Source of the DNA: Tribonema minus
Taxonomy: Eukaryota; Sar; Xanthophyceae; Tribonematales; Tribonemataceae
Assembly: GCA_017506865.1 (NCBI GenBank)
Contig: JAFCMP010000124.1
Coordinates: 496,001 to 560,000, forward strand
Direction: 5' to 3'
DNA: 64,000 nucleotides
The translations under genes were made by a program, and so were the position numbers. Shown here one piece after another: positions 20,022 through 32,000 of the stretch. The notes beneath the pieces were generated by a model. That model did no database searches. It was not told the DNA's origin and saw only the letters and a list, made by a program, of their open reading frames with translations. Within the stretch, counting starts at the first letter, position 1, and each line of letters opens with the position of its first letter.

Positions 20022-23000
20022 CTAGCCGCCGCGCGCGCTGCCGCCGCTGCCGCGCGCCTCCTGCAGCAGCGCGACGACCTCGGAGCCGGTGGGCGCGCGC
20101 ACGCAGCGCGCGCTGTCGAGCGCAGCGTCGTCGGCGACGGCGCCCGCGGCGAGCAGCGCTGCGACGGCGCGCGGCAGGCCCACGCGCGCGGCGACGGCGA
20201 GCGGCGCGGTGCCGCGCGAGTCGCGCGCGTTGACGTCTGCGCGCGCCGCTATGAGCGCCTCCGCCAGCGCCTCCATCCTGCGGGGGGTAGGGTTAGGATC
20301 AGGGTTAGCGTTTTGTTGAGAGTACGAAATGGGGGTTAAAATTAGGGTGAATGCAAGGATGTTGGCGTCACCGCGCGCCGTTGTGAGCGCCTCCGCGAGC
20401 GCCTCCATCTGTCGTGCGGAATGTAATAAATGACAGAGTGTCATGAATGAGCTTTAGAGTTACGCCGGCGCGCTCTGTTAGGGTTAGGGTTAGGCGTCCG
20501 CCAGCGTCTCCCATCCTGCGGGGTTAGGGTTCAGATTTGGGTTAGCGCTCGGCTTAGGGTCAGAAATGGGGGCCGAACTTAGGGCGAATGAAAGATGTTG
20601 ACGTCAGCCTCAATGCTAGGAGCTCCTCCGCCAGCGCTTGCATCCTGTGGTTTATAGAGTCAGATTCACAGCAAGAACCCCTGGGCTACTGCGTAGGAGT
20701 AAACTTCACGATTGCATGGGACACCTTGGGGCCATTGTAGGTAAAAGTCCACAAGTACCCCTGGGTAGGGTTACGGTGAGGAGGTTAAAACTAAGGGCAA
20801 GGCGGTTGACATCGGCACGCGCTGCTGCTTTCAATGCCTCGGCAAGCGCTCCCCTCCATGACTTGAGAGCAGTGATGGGTCCGACGCAAGAGCTGGGTGA
20901 TAATTTGCGGCGACGCAGGCTTGCAAAATGACGGGGTGCAACCCAGATTCGAGTGTGTCACTTAGGGTTAGGGTTAACCCTATCCCTAACCCTAACCCTA
21001 ACCCTGGTGAGGGGCCTGGACGCAGCAGCAGCAGCAGCAGCAACAGCATCTCCGCTGCCTCTGCTACGCCGCGCCGTTGAGCGTGTGCACTGACTGCTAT
21101 TGGGGCATCATCTGCGTTCCTCAGCTTTCGACCGCAAGAAAGCTTACAGTCCTTATGGTGCCCAGGATCACAGGCGATGGCGTGAGCTTCCTTAGTTTTG
21201 GCACCATGCACTTGAGGCCAATGCCCGGAAGCGCGCGTGCTGTCGCTGCCTCATGTTTGGTTCCATCAGGGGTAGATGCGGAGCGTTGCAACCCTAACCC
21301 TAACCCTCAGCTGTTTCGCCCCAGCGCCTAAGATCTAGATCCACTAGGCTTCTTCAAGAGCCTAGTAATGCAAACTTCAAAGTATAACTTCAAGTAAGTA
21401 CATACATACCTGAATGCGCACGCGGTGTGCAGCGGCGTATCGCCCTTCGAATCCGGCAGCGCCGCCAGCTTAGTGCGGTCCGCTTCTCCGCACGCAGCAA
21501 GCAGCGCCAGCGCAGCCTAAACCCCAACGCAAAACGCAAGAAAACAATGAGGTGAACATGAAGTTCATGTCGCGCCAACAATGAGCCTCAAATACATGAA
21601 TCTGAGGTCAATTTGGAGTTGTTGCCGCGAGCTTGACGCGATCAGCTTCGCCGCACGCAGCGAGCAGTGCCAGCGCAGCCTAAACTTCAATGAAAGTTGC
21701 AACAATAGCAGAAGAACAATGAGCTTAACTTGAAGATCTTGCCGCCAAAGGTTGCCACATATATAACTTGAAGATCTTGCCGCCAAAGGTTGTCACATGT
21801 ATATATAGTGCAGGAAAGACATTACTTCATTGAACTTGTTGCCGCCAGCGCAGCCTGAACTCCAACGCAATTTACAAATAAAGGATGAGCTGAAATTGAA
21901 GTTCATGTCGCCAAAAGTCGGCCAAAGCTGCAGCAAACATAAGTTCAACTTGAAGTTGTCTCCGCCCGCTTGGCGCGATCCGCCTCGCCGCACGCGGCGG
22001 ACAGCGCCAGCGCAGCCTAAACTTCAACAAAGGTATGCAACAACATACCACATCACATCAGCAGAAAAAAACATCAGTTCAACTTGAAGTTCTAGTAAAT
22101 TAACTTCAGTTCCGATGGCCTCGACAGAAGACTACCTAGCCATGTGCCGCCAGGCAATCAGTCTGCGCCCGAGATGCAAGGTCATCAGCTGAAAGTAAAC
22201 TCTGAAGTGTCTCAACGGGCACATCATTTTTACTTGGCGTCAATCACTTCGGTGCCAACGAGGCTATTTGCCTGTGCAGAAGAATTGTGATTTATTAAGT
22301 TGCGGACATGCAGTGACCTTCAATTCTTGAAGCATCGCAAGCCGAATTAGCAGACCTAACATGTTTGGCCGTCAGTGACAGCCGTTCTCAATGTTGAGCT
22401 CCAGCCATCGCACTTCTCAAAACAAAAAGATCATGTGCACCAGAGAACTGCACATGCAGCGCTACAATTTAAGGGCCTTCAGGGCATGCAGTTGAGAGCC
22501 CGGGTGTATTGGCTGGACTCCCACAACATCCAATTCCTGAGTATGCAGATTAGGTCTGGTTCAAAGTGAGGGTGACAACTGGGCTCAAGAGTCTTAACGA
22601 GCGCGACTCCACACCTTTTTACTGCTAGGGTTAGGGAGAATACGGTTAGGGCCGGGTTAGTTTTCAGTGAGCGCACGTCCTTCTCTCGCCGCATCAGGCA
22701 AGATAGAGAGAGAGTACAAGGATTGTGGTGCGCATTACAGTGACCGTCAGGAGTAGCTTTTGACAATCGCACCTCCTCCTGCTTGTTGAGGCACGCGTGC
22801 AGCAGCGCCGAGCACCCCTGCGCGTCCACAGTTAGGATGTTCGCCCCGGCGCGTATGAGCATCGCTGCCACCGCGCCGTGCCCCCACTTGCAGGCCTTCA
22901 TGAGGGGGGTCAGCCCCCCCCGCTCCGACCCTGAGAAGACCGCGAAATAATCGTGAACAAGCTGAGTTACGTTGTCTGTGGAACTTGAAAGCGGTTCATT

Positions 23001-26000
23001 ACAAAGCATCCCAAGGGTCTACATTGGCGTGCCCTCACTTGCAGGCTTTCATAAGGGGGTGTCACTTAGTTGAACCCTGACCTTCAGCCGTTACAGTCCG
23101 GGACGGATGAACCACTTGTGAATGAAAGCAGCGGCTGTATTATGCCATTAAACGTAGCTCAAAGTTGTTTGTTGTTGTTTTCTACCCCTACCGCCCGTTG
23201 TGCTTTTGGACGTCCCTATGTCAGTTGTCTTGCTCTGCAACCCTCTCACAATAATGGCTTGCTCGACGCCAATCCGGTGCTTGATGAGCATCAATCTTTA
23301 CCCGCCACCCCTTGATTGTGATGCCAGCCCAACTTCCCCGAGCCGCTTGTCGGAAAATGCGCCGTCGTCGCCGCGTTCGACGCGACAATGAGCCCTAGCC
23401 CTAGCCCTAACCCTACCCTACTCCCAACCCTAGCCCTAATTACTAGCCCTAACCCTACGCACCCATGCCACTCGCCAGGTCGGTCATGTCGCCGTTGCCG
23501 CGCTGGGCGACACCGACAATGCAGGCGCGATTCACGTCAGCGCGATGCGCAATGAGCGCCAGCCGTAGCCTTAACCCTACCTAACCCCAATCCTAGCCCT
23601 AGTCCTACTGCTTGCTGACCCGTGCCGCTCGCCAGGTCGCTCGTGTTGCCGTCGCCGCGCCCGGCGACCCTCACGACGATGACGCGATTGACGTCCACAC
23701 GATGCGCGATCAGCCCCCTGGCCCTAGGCCTAATTCTACGTTAACCCTAACCCTAGCCCTAATTCTAGCCCTAACCCCTGCAACTCACCCGTGCCACTCG
23801 CCAGGTCGCTGGTGTCACCGTCACCGCGCTCAGCGACCCTCACGACGATGGCGCGATTGACATCCACGCGGTGCGCAATGAGCAGCCTGCACGTGTCCTC
23901 GCACCCCATGCACGCCGCCAACAGAGGCGTTAGCCGCTGGCGGTTGCCAAGGCCCGGGAGGTCGATCGGTGCAGCGGGCGGGTCCGGCGGCGCGCCCTGC
24001 ACAGCATCAAATTTGAAGTAAGAACTCGAGTGTGAAGTCGTTTGGTGTTCAGTTTCCAGGCCAGGGCATTCGATTGGCGCGGCGGGCGGGTCCGACGGCG
24101 TGCCGTGCACAGCTGGAGTAGGAATTGAAGTATAATATGACACCACCACCACCATCACCACCAGCAGTAGCAGCAGCAGCAGCAGCAGCAGCCTTTGGCT
24201 CGACTCTCGAGACCGACGCCGCTGCCTGCTCAGTGTACAGGCCGCCAGCCTGCACACAACCAAATGCTTCAACACAGCGGCACGAGCAGCACCGGCAGCA
24301 GCAGCAGCAGCAGCGGCGGTGCGCAGCTCACCAGCAGCAGCAGCTCCGCCGCGACGCCGCCGCCGGCGTCCGTCATGCACGCCCACAGCAGCGCGGCGGC
24401 GCCCCTATCATTCACGGCGTTCGCGTCCGCGCCCGCCTGCAGCAGCAGCAGCGCCGCCTTGAAGTGCTCGCCCTGCACGGCGAGCAGCAGCGGCGTGTCG
24501 CCGCCGCGGCCGCGTGCGTTCAGATCCACACGCGGATCCACCATCGACGGCTCCATGCGCGCGGCGCGGGTGTTCGTGGACGAGCGTTGCCGCCGGTTGC
24601 GTGCGCCCTCGGGGTCGCCGTACGCGCCGCCGCCGCCGCGCACCGGTGCAGAGCGCTGCCGCCGCGCGCGCTCGCTGTCCGCCTCTGCTGCCGCGGCGGC
24701 GGAGGCGACGGAGTCGCGCGCATCGGCGTGACGGTGGTCGGGGGACGTGTGGTGGCGCCGCCGCCGCTCCTCGGCGGCAGCAGCGCCGCCGCCGCCGCCA
24801 CTGCCGCCGCCGCTGCCGTCGCCGACATGGCACTCCGCATCATGGTGGCCATCCTCAGTCAACTCGAAGCAGTGCTCGGCGTGTGATGGCGATCCGCCGA
24901 CGCCGCTGCCGCCGCCGCCGGTGCCGCCGCCGCCGCCGCCGCCGCGGTGCCGCCGCCGCTGCCCGGGCGCGCTGCTGCAGTCGGAGCCGGAGTCGGCGCC
25001 GCTGCCGCCGTGCGTACTGGAGCCGGCCGACTGCAGTGGCTGCAGCAGCGCGTCGGCGTCGCCGAGGCCGGAGTGCCTGCGCACCGACGGGCGCTGGTTG
25101 AGCGCGGGCTGCAGCGCCTGCCGCTGCGCAGCTGCGCACGGGGAGCAGCAGCAGCGGACGCGATTCGTGAGAGCAGCGCTCGGTGCATCGACACGGCTGC
25201 TGCTCTATGTAGGGTTGCAGCGCCTGCCGCTGCGCAGCTGCGCACGGGGAGCAGCAGCCGCAGAAGCGATTCGCGGGAGCGTTTGTTACGTCGAGCTGCA
25301 CAGCGATTGTGGCAGGAGCGCAGCGCGGCTGGGTGACTGGTCGCAGTGGCGGAGTGCGTCTCCGCGTACTTGATTGTCCTCAGCAAAGCAACACCCAAGT
25401 GATTTGTAAAGTTGAGCTGAGCAGCTGCGGACCGCAGATATGATTCGTGAGAGCAGCGCTCGGTGCATTGGCACGCCTGCTACTCAATGTTCATCTGCCG
25501 CCTCCAGGTGCAGTCGACAGTGTGCATAAATCGATCCAGTCCTTGAACTTGAAGTTGTCAACAGGGAGGGTCAGCAAGCAGCACGCTGTGAGTGGCAATC
25601 CAGTGCCGGTCAGCCACTCACTCACTCACTCACTCACCCACCCAAGCAGTTCGGGAAGCACCGACTGCAAAGAGCGCGACGGCCTGCCTACTGTTGACTG
25701 ACCAGCTCATTTACTCACTCACTCACACACCCACTCACTCGCTCACTCACGTACTACCTCGCCCACTCGCTCCCTCACTCACTCACCCTCTCCTTCCATC
25801 TCTGAAAAGCCTAGGCAGAGCCGTACTGCGCCATCATTGTTACACCCGGTCACACGCACTCATTCACTCGATGACTCACCCGAAACGGTGGGGCACATGA
25901 GCGCCAGCATCCCCGGCACGTCGCCGACCTTGGCCATGACTTACTCACCCACTCACTCACTCGCTGACTCACCCGTGAAGTTGGGGCACATGAGCGCCAG

Positions 26001-26812
26001 CATCCCCGGCACGTCGCCGACCTTGGCCAGCGACAGCAGCGACGGCGCACACGGCGCCCACGCGTCCCGCTGCAGGCAGCCGCTTTCATCCAGCCCCCAT
26101 GTGCGCGCCTCCGGCGACGCGAACACGTCATATGTGCTGAGCCCTGAGGCCTCGCGCACGCGCGCATTCGGCTCCCCCGTGTCGATGCTCAGCGGCGGTG
26201 GCTGCGCAGCATCGGCGGCGGCGGCGGCGGCAGCGGCGGCGCGGTGCTCCGCGGAGGGGGAGCGCCGCGGCGGCGGCGCGCCGCGCAGCGCGCCGCTGCT
26301 GCGCCGCGCCGCTGTGCCGCTGCACTGAGAGCTGCCATCGGTGCTGTGCTGCGCTACGCCGTCAGACGGCGCGCCGCCGGGCTGCGCGCCCGCACCCCCC
26401 TCTTCATCCCCCTGCTCCTGCTGCTGCTGCTGCTGCGGCGGCGGCGGCGGACCGCCCTCCGCTCCCGCGCCGCGCTTGCTGCGCAGCGAAGAGCGCCGCC
26501 GCTGCCCGCCGCCGCCGCCACCGCCGCCACTGCCGCCGTCCTTCGCCTCGGCGCTGCCGGCGCCGCGCGCGCTGCTGCTCTTCCTCCGCGCCGATGGCGT
26601 CCCCCGCTGAGCACTGCCATCAGAGCGCTTGCGCCGCGCCGCCGACCCCTCCTTGGCTTCGTGTCGGCCGCTGCCGGCGCCCGAAGAGGACTTGCGGCGG
26701 CTGCTGCCGCTGCTGCCGCTGCGCACGGACGGTTCCTTGGCGCGTTCCTCGGCGTGCTGAGCGCTGGCGCTGCTGCACGGCGACTCGGCGGTGCTGGTGG
26801 CGTTGTGCGCTG

Positions 26813-26843
<31 letters not shown>

Positions 26844-28561
26844 CGATGCTTGATCGGAGCCCTCGAGTGTGAGCGGGGGATCTCGTGGCTCCTGCAGTCG
26901 TGTTGTAGAGACTCATTGGTGTCAGCAAACGTGAATACTGCAAGGCGCTGTCCAACTTCAATAGCACTTCGTGGCCAAGCAGTGTGCACTTTGATTGTTC
27001 CTACCGTGACCTCTGGCCCGGGTTCAGTGCGCCCCGACACCGCTCTCCACTGCGCCTGAACTCCAAATGACACTGACGTCTGACGCGCAGCCTACACTAA
27101 CGCTAATGCTCTGCTGATACCACATCGAACAGTATGGTACCAGGACGCTGATGAACTACAACTTCAACTGCTACCGTTGTTGGGCTGCGCCCATGTCCTG
27201 CAGAAGGTGGTGTCTGCAGCGGACGGGTGCTGTTAAATACACTAATGCCTAGTTGGCAGCTGCAGCGTTTATGGCCTCTGACCAATGGTGGCCACTCCTG
27301 AGGCGCTGGCCGTGGCTGACAAGTATCCCCCGCTACGCTGCCCAACTTGAAAGTGTACTGTTCAGCGATCATGAGACACTTTACAGGTGGCAGTAAAGTA
27401 GACGCACGGAACCGGGATCACTGCACGTGCCGCCAAGTTGAGCGGAGACACCTACAGCCTGCATTCAATTGACAGTGTCTGATGCACAGGCAGGTCAGCG
27501 CGCACATGGAGTCAGCGCTCAGGAGAGCCAGGTGCGATTGCGTATCAGTGCTAAGTACCATACCACTTCCAGATGCCGATGCAGCTGCACAAATACAACT
27601 GCTTGTCCAGCTATGCATACATGTATGTGTGCATGTATGTATGTATGTATGCGCGGGCACCCTGAAGCTCAAGAGAGTAGCCGGCATTGCATCTGCACGC
27701 AAATGAAGCAGGCCAGCATCCCACACCGTGAAGTTTGTCGCGCACTCTGTTGGCTTCTACACCTAAAGAGCACCTCGCCTAGTCTGTAGAAACTACCAGA
27801 GTGCGCAATCAATGTGGAGCCTTACACGAGTCGTGCCGCTCCTGCTGCGACTGCAGAAGTAAAGTTTTGCATTGGCCTCGCCTCTCAACTCACAGTCTGC
27901 ATCGATGCGCATTGGTGTCGCGCCGTCCCAGTGGTTGGCCCTTGCAATCAGCTGACGTCCTGGGTGATGTGGCATCTCTGCCACAGCAATCTTCTACTTG
28001 CACAGAACCATTAGGTCTACTTTGGTTGGTAGTGCGCCACCGAGATTTAGTTTGCTGACGCTGAATGTTGAGAACTGCCATTGTGCCCCACTACTGCAGA
28101 GCATTACTGCAGAGCATTTGCGCTAGTGGCTGTGCGCATCTGTGGTCGCTATGCTCTCACTGCAGTGAGCTGACTAGTAGAGCATTTGTCGATGGAAATG
28201 CTCATACTCTGCATGATCTCTGCTGTCACTGCAACCACAGCTTGCCATGCCAATGCCATCCAAAGGCGCGACACTGAAAGCGGTCATTGTGCCTGTGGAG
28301 ATATTTGCAGCCCTGATGGCCCGCATACTGGTCTCGATATCAACCGCTCCTACTTGCTGTTTGAGATTTTATGGCCTTATGGCATGTAAAGCTTGCCTGC
28401 GCAGGCAGTCTCGCGTTGCTCTGCAGCATTCCGAGCTGCTGCTGCTGCTGCTGCTGCTGCTCCTGCTCCTGCTGCTCCAGGCCGCACTTGGCATCGGAGT
28501 CGGGTCTGTCACTAGGGACATGAGATGCCGCTCCGCCATGCTTAGATATCCCCGAGCCCAT
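20022..28561 (-). CDS. Ankyrin-repeat protein (seven exons, about 870 residues)
   Basis: Exons on the minus strand: 28561-28397, 26891-25973, 25131-24332, 23996-23789, 22930-22773, 21516-21410, 20277-20022 (stop TAG). Phases agree at every junction. Intron 1 would be GC-AG (CAG/GCAAGC) and the rest are GT-AG. The proposed start encodes MGSGISKHGG, a good N-myristoylation motif, followed by a poly-Gln stretch. Residues about 56-560 are low complexity (Ala, Gly, Ser, Arg). Ankyrin repeats lie in roughly the last 310 residues, for example GDTPLLLAVQGEHFKAALLL, LTPLLAACMGCEDTCRLLIA, LTPLMKACKWGHGAVAAML and GTAPLAVAARVGLPRAVAAL. Ankyrin repeats bind protein partners; no catalytic domain is seen. 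The first exon is the least certain part. The gene diverges from ORC1, with 486 bp between the two starts. Confidence 0.8.
20360..20645 (-). repeat. Upstream copies of ankyrin exon 7 start
   Basis: The acceptor CAG plus (G)ATGGAGGCGCT(C/G)GCGGAGGCGCT recurs, in reverse, near 20380-20410, 20500-20517 and 20620-20645. TTAGGG tracts lie between the copies. Confidence 0.75.
20962..21005. repeat. Head-to-head telomere-like tract
   Basis: Two to three TTAGGG units run directly into CCCTAA units (junction GGGTTAACCCTATCCCTAA). This is the arrangement expected at a telomere-to-telomere join, here inside the last intron of the ankyrin gene. Confidence 0.85.
21600..22025 (-). repeat. Upstream copies of ankyrin exon 6 start
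   Basis: The acceptor TTTAG plus the exon start encoding AALALLAACGEADR recurs, in reverse, near 21630-21683, 21840-21862 (partial) and 21960-22020. Units are separated by AACTTCAA-containing intron. Confidence 0.8.
23460..24115 (-). repeat. Copies of both ends of ankyrin exon 4
   Basis: 24062-24115 repeats the acceptor side (APIECPG version of APIDLPG). 23480-23560 and 23630-23720 repeat the donor side (AHRVDVNR and VAERGDG region). Copies are separated by CCCTAA-type tracts at 23399-23460, 23565-23610 and 23735-23780. Confidence 0.75.
25150..25480 (-). repeat. Upstream copies of ankyrin exon 3 start
   Basis: 25200-25262 closely repeats 25108-25170 (acceptor CCCCGTGCGCAG plus exon start). 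25425-25475 repeats the intron part only. Confidence 0.7.
25880..25945 (-). repeat. Downstream copy of ankyrin exon 2 end and donor
   Basis: In reverse this encodes KVGDVPGMLALMCP, followed by a G/GTGAGTCA donor. It is a near copy of the true exon end at 25973. Confidence 0.85.
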
Positions 28562-29047
28562 GGGTACGGGTTGTCTACACAAGCATGATCACCCACAAGT
28601 ATTAGCCGTCAGAGGTTGGCGGCGAGCATGTGTCGCGAGGCAGTCGGCTCCACTGCTGTAAAATGCTTGATCGACGAGTCGGCTGCGTCGTCCACCTCTG
28701 TTCACCCTAGTCTTGCAAATAAGTCGCTCGTATGAACGCCTGTGACTGTGAGGCACCTGCGTTCCTTGCCGGCGTCAACTCTCCGCACACTCCGCAGCGT
28801 TATGGCGATTTATTGCACAGCTGCGTTTTGCGGACGGACGAAACCACTTGCGGCGAGTCAGTGCCGAGCGCTCATGTCAACATACAGCGGCTATGTGAAC
28901 TGCTCCTTGTCACTATGTTCGACCGAAAGTCCGCAGCCCGCTCTCTCTTCCCAACTGTTACAGATGTTCGATTCGAAATTCCCGCCTTGAAGTTGGTGAA
29001 GAACTCGTTGTGAAAACGCTGGGCTGGCGCGTAGCACAGCGGTGAGG
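28562..29047. promoter_or_regulatory. Divergent upstream region shared by ankyrin and ORC1 genes
   Basis: 486 bp between the two opposing start codons. No TATA box or other named element is convincing. It must hold the start sites of both transcripts unless the ankyrin start is misplaced. Confidence 0.4.
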
Positions 29048-32000
29048 ATGCCTTCTGCGAAGAAGGGAGCCAAAAGATCGAGAGGCGGAACTGGTGGCAA
29101 GGCAGCGTCGGCAGCAAAGCGTGCTCGTGCAACTCCCGCCAAACCTCAAGGTTTGTTGTGAACTGCGTGATCGTGACCAATGAGACGGCGGCAGTCGCTC
29201 CCTTGCTGCGCTCTTACGTACCTGCGCGTTGAGTGTGCCTCGCGGAGGCTAACAGCAGCAAACAGCACTGCAGTGGCACTGCATCGTTTGGAACACGACA
29301 CACACTGTGGATCACATTGTGCGGGGGGGCGTGAAGTGCGGACGCTGCTCACAGTGTGCAGGTGTCAATGTGTGCTTCAATTTCCAATTTTTTTTGGCTA
29401 CTTGATCAATTTTGGCCGGCTGAGAACCTTGTACTGCTTGCAACTTGTGCAAAACTCATGCAAGGGCGCCAGGCTCCCACGCCAACAATCGGCCAATTGC
29501 GTGTGATCATGGTCCTAGAGCTGGCTTCAGCTAGAATGTACATAATCTTTCCTTCGAGTTGCGCATCACCTTTCTTCCCGCTCACCCTTGTGTAACCCCG
29601 ATACGCTGCAGAGCCTGCAGTGGACGAGGAAGAGGTCGAGCAGGAGGAGCCACAGGAGCCGGAAAGGCAGGCAAAGCCCCTACCGGATCAAGATGGCAAG
29701 GCAAGTACAAGTCACGCGCCCTGAGCGAGAATTAATAAAAGTACAAGTCACCATTGAATTCCACTGCCATGCGCACGCTACAAAGTGCTACTTTCAGAGA
29801 GAGACAGAGGTGCCGGAAGGGCCGGATGAACAACTCCTGTAGTGTAGTGGGTCGACATGACAAGTACCAACTCACTATGATTGATTGCCATTTTTCCGCG
29901 CATGCTGCTTGGGGCATGTTCCAGAGTATTACACCAGAGTAGCACAACGGTCGTTTGGACAGCAAAAGGTGCATGGCTGCGCTGAAACAAAAGAGACAAA
30001 CATAGCCGAGAGAGCCATAGAGGTGGCATTGGCAGGTGCCTAGTTTCCAATTGATTGCGCATTCCAGTCCATCGTGTACACGGAGTCTTGCGCGGCAAAT
30101 GTGTAATGGCAGGCACCACGCCATAACAGATAAAATGCACTGCTGTGTCCAGTGTCCCATGCACTATAGAGGTGGCACAGGAGATGCCTAGCTACCGATG
30201 ATTCGCGCATTCCAGTCCATCGCGTACAGGAAACTCTCACGGGGTGATCGCGTCATGGCAGGACAGGCACCATAAGACGCCCTGAAGTGCCATGCACTGT
30301 TCGGACACACCTCATACGCACAGAGCCAACCGACAGCGTGACCTGCCAATGCCACTGCTGGTGTCCCTGTGTAGTGCTGCTGTGTGGCACACTAGCAGAG
30401 ACGAATAATCGCACATACTGAGCAGAAGTACAATACATTGGTTTCCTGTCTGTGCCGGTGTCTGAAGAGACATCCAATGACCCACGCTCAATTCCTGATA
30501 GCCCTGAACATCGCACGGGACCTGACTCGCTCTCTCACAGTTCGCGTCACACAGCAGCCGCAGCATGAAGTCAAGCGCTGAAACAGAGAGTACTACTGAA
30601 ACAGTTTCTGATGTACAAAGCGAATGCCGTCTGCATCGGTCCTGGCTTGGCCCAGCGTGTGCGTGGTCTATAAAAGAAGCTAAATCAAGTTATTGTCGCG
30701 CACAACTGTTGCATCAACTTATTGCACTTCCTCAAGAAATATACTTCGCCTGACTTCCATTTGTGGTGGTCGAGCGCTGCTGATGACTGCTTCAACAGGC
30801 CAACAGCTTCACTTCACCATTTGGAGAGCTACGCAAACGCCCCAGTTCAGGCCTGGCTTGCCCCATTTGCCCCCCAATTGCAGGAGTTGAAGCCTTGGTG
30901 GCCGAGCGCTGCTGGCGATGACTACTTCAACAGGCCGATAGCTGTACTTCACCAGTTGATTAGCTGTGCAAACGTCCCAGTTCAGACCTGACTTGCCCCG
31001 ATGGCCCCCCTTTTTGCCCCAATTGCAGGAGTTGAAGCCTTGGTGGCCGAGCGCTGCTGGCAATGACTACTTCAACAGGCCGATAGCTGTACTTCATCAG
31101 TTGATTAGCTGTGCAAATGCCCCAGTTCAGACCTGACTTGCCCCCTTTTCCCCAATTGCAGGAGTTGAAGCCGTGGTGGTCGAGCGCTGCTGGAGATGAC
31201 TACTTCAACAGGCTGGAGCGGGCGGGCGAGGCGTACAGCGTTGGCGACGCCGTGCTGCTGCGCACGGAGAAGTGGGGGTACGGCCAGTTCACGGAGGCGC
31301 CCGCGTGCATCACCTACATCTGGTGAGTTGTTACGTACTTGCAGTTGGCAGTTACAGGCTGGCAGTTACATGTCAATATCGTGCTGCTGCGCACGGAGAA
31401 GTGGGGGTACGGCCAGTTCACGGAGCCACCTGCGTGCATCACCTACATCTGGTGAGATGATAGATACTTGCAGTGTGCAGTTACAGATTAGCAGTTAAAA
31501 GTGTGTCCTGCTTGCAAGCGCGACATCAGAAATTCGCTGCGAAACACTCACAAACTATGTGGATTATGATGCTGCATTATAAATACGTCCTGTTCACGGA
31601 GGCGCCTGCGTGCATCACGTACATCTGGTGAGGCGACACTTGCAGTTAGCAGTTACAGAGAGGATGGTACATGCTATTGATGGCCATTTGAGAGTGCTTA
31701 TCAGCATGTAAGCTGGAACATGCTTTCCAAGACCAAGTTCATGAGTGCCATAAATGCAAGCAGTTCACGGAGGTGCTGGCGTGCATCACCTACATCTGGT
31801 GAGGCGACACTTGCAGTTGGCAGTTACAGTTTTGGTGATTGCATGGCGTCGTTCCCTACGAGCGCGTCATCAGGAATCCGCTGCGAGACTGAAGTACTGT
31901 GTGCGTGAGCATAGCAGGTACGGCCAGTTCATGGAGGTGCCTGCGGGCATTCCAATACACTGGTGGGACGACATGCGTGGTCGTGCAACCGTTATGGTAT

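Noticed and set aside
24125-25373. Several 180-250 codon Ala/Arg/Pro frames on the plus strand
   Set aside because: They are shadows of the GC-rich ankyrin exon 3 on the minus strand. Only the minus frame contains ankyrin repeats and consistent splice phases.
26198-27059. Open frames over the poly-Ala/poly-Arg stretch on the plus strand
   Set aside because: They are opposite-strand shadows of ankyrin exon 2.
29806-29842. Possible ORC1 exon reading EVPEGPDEQLL
   Set aside because: It ends at a stop without a donor. Exons 2 and 3 join in phase without it.
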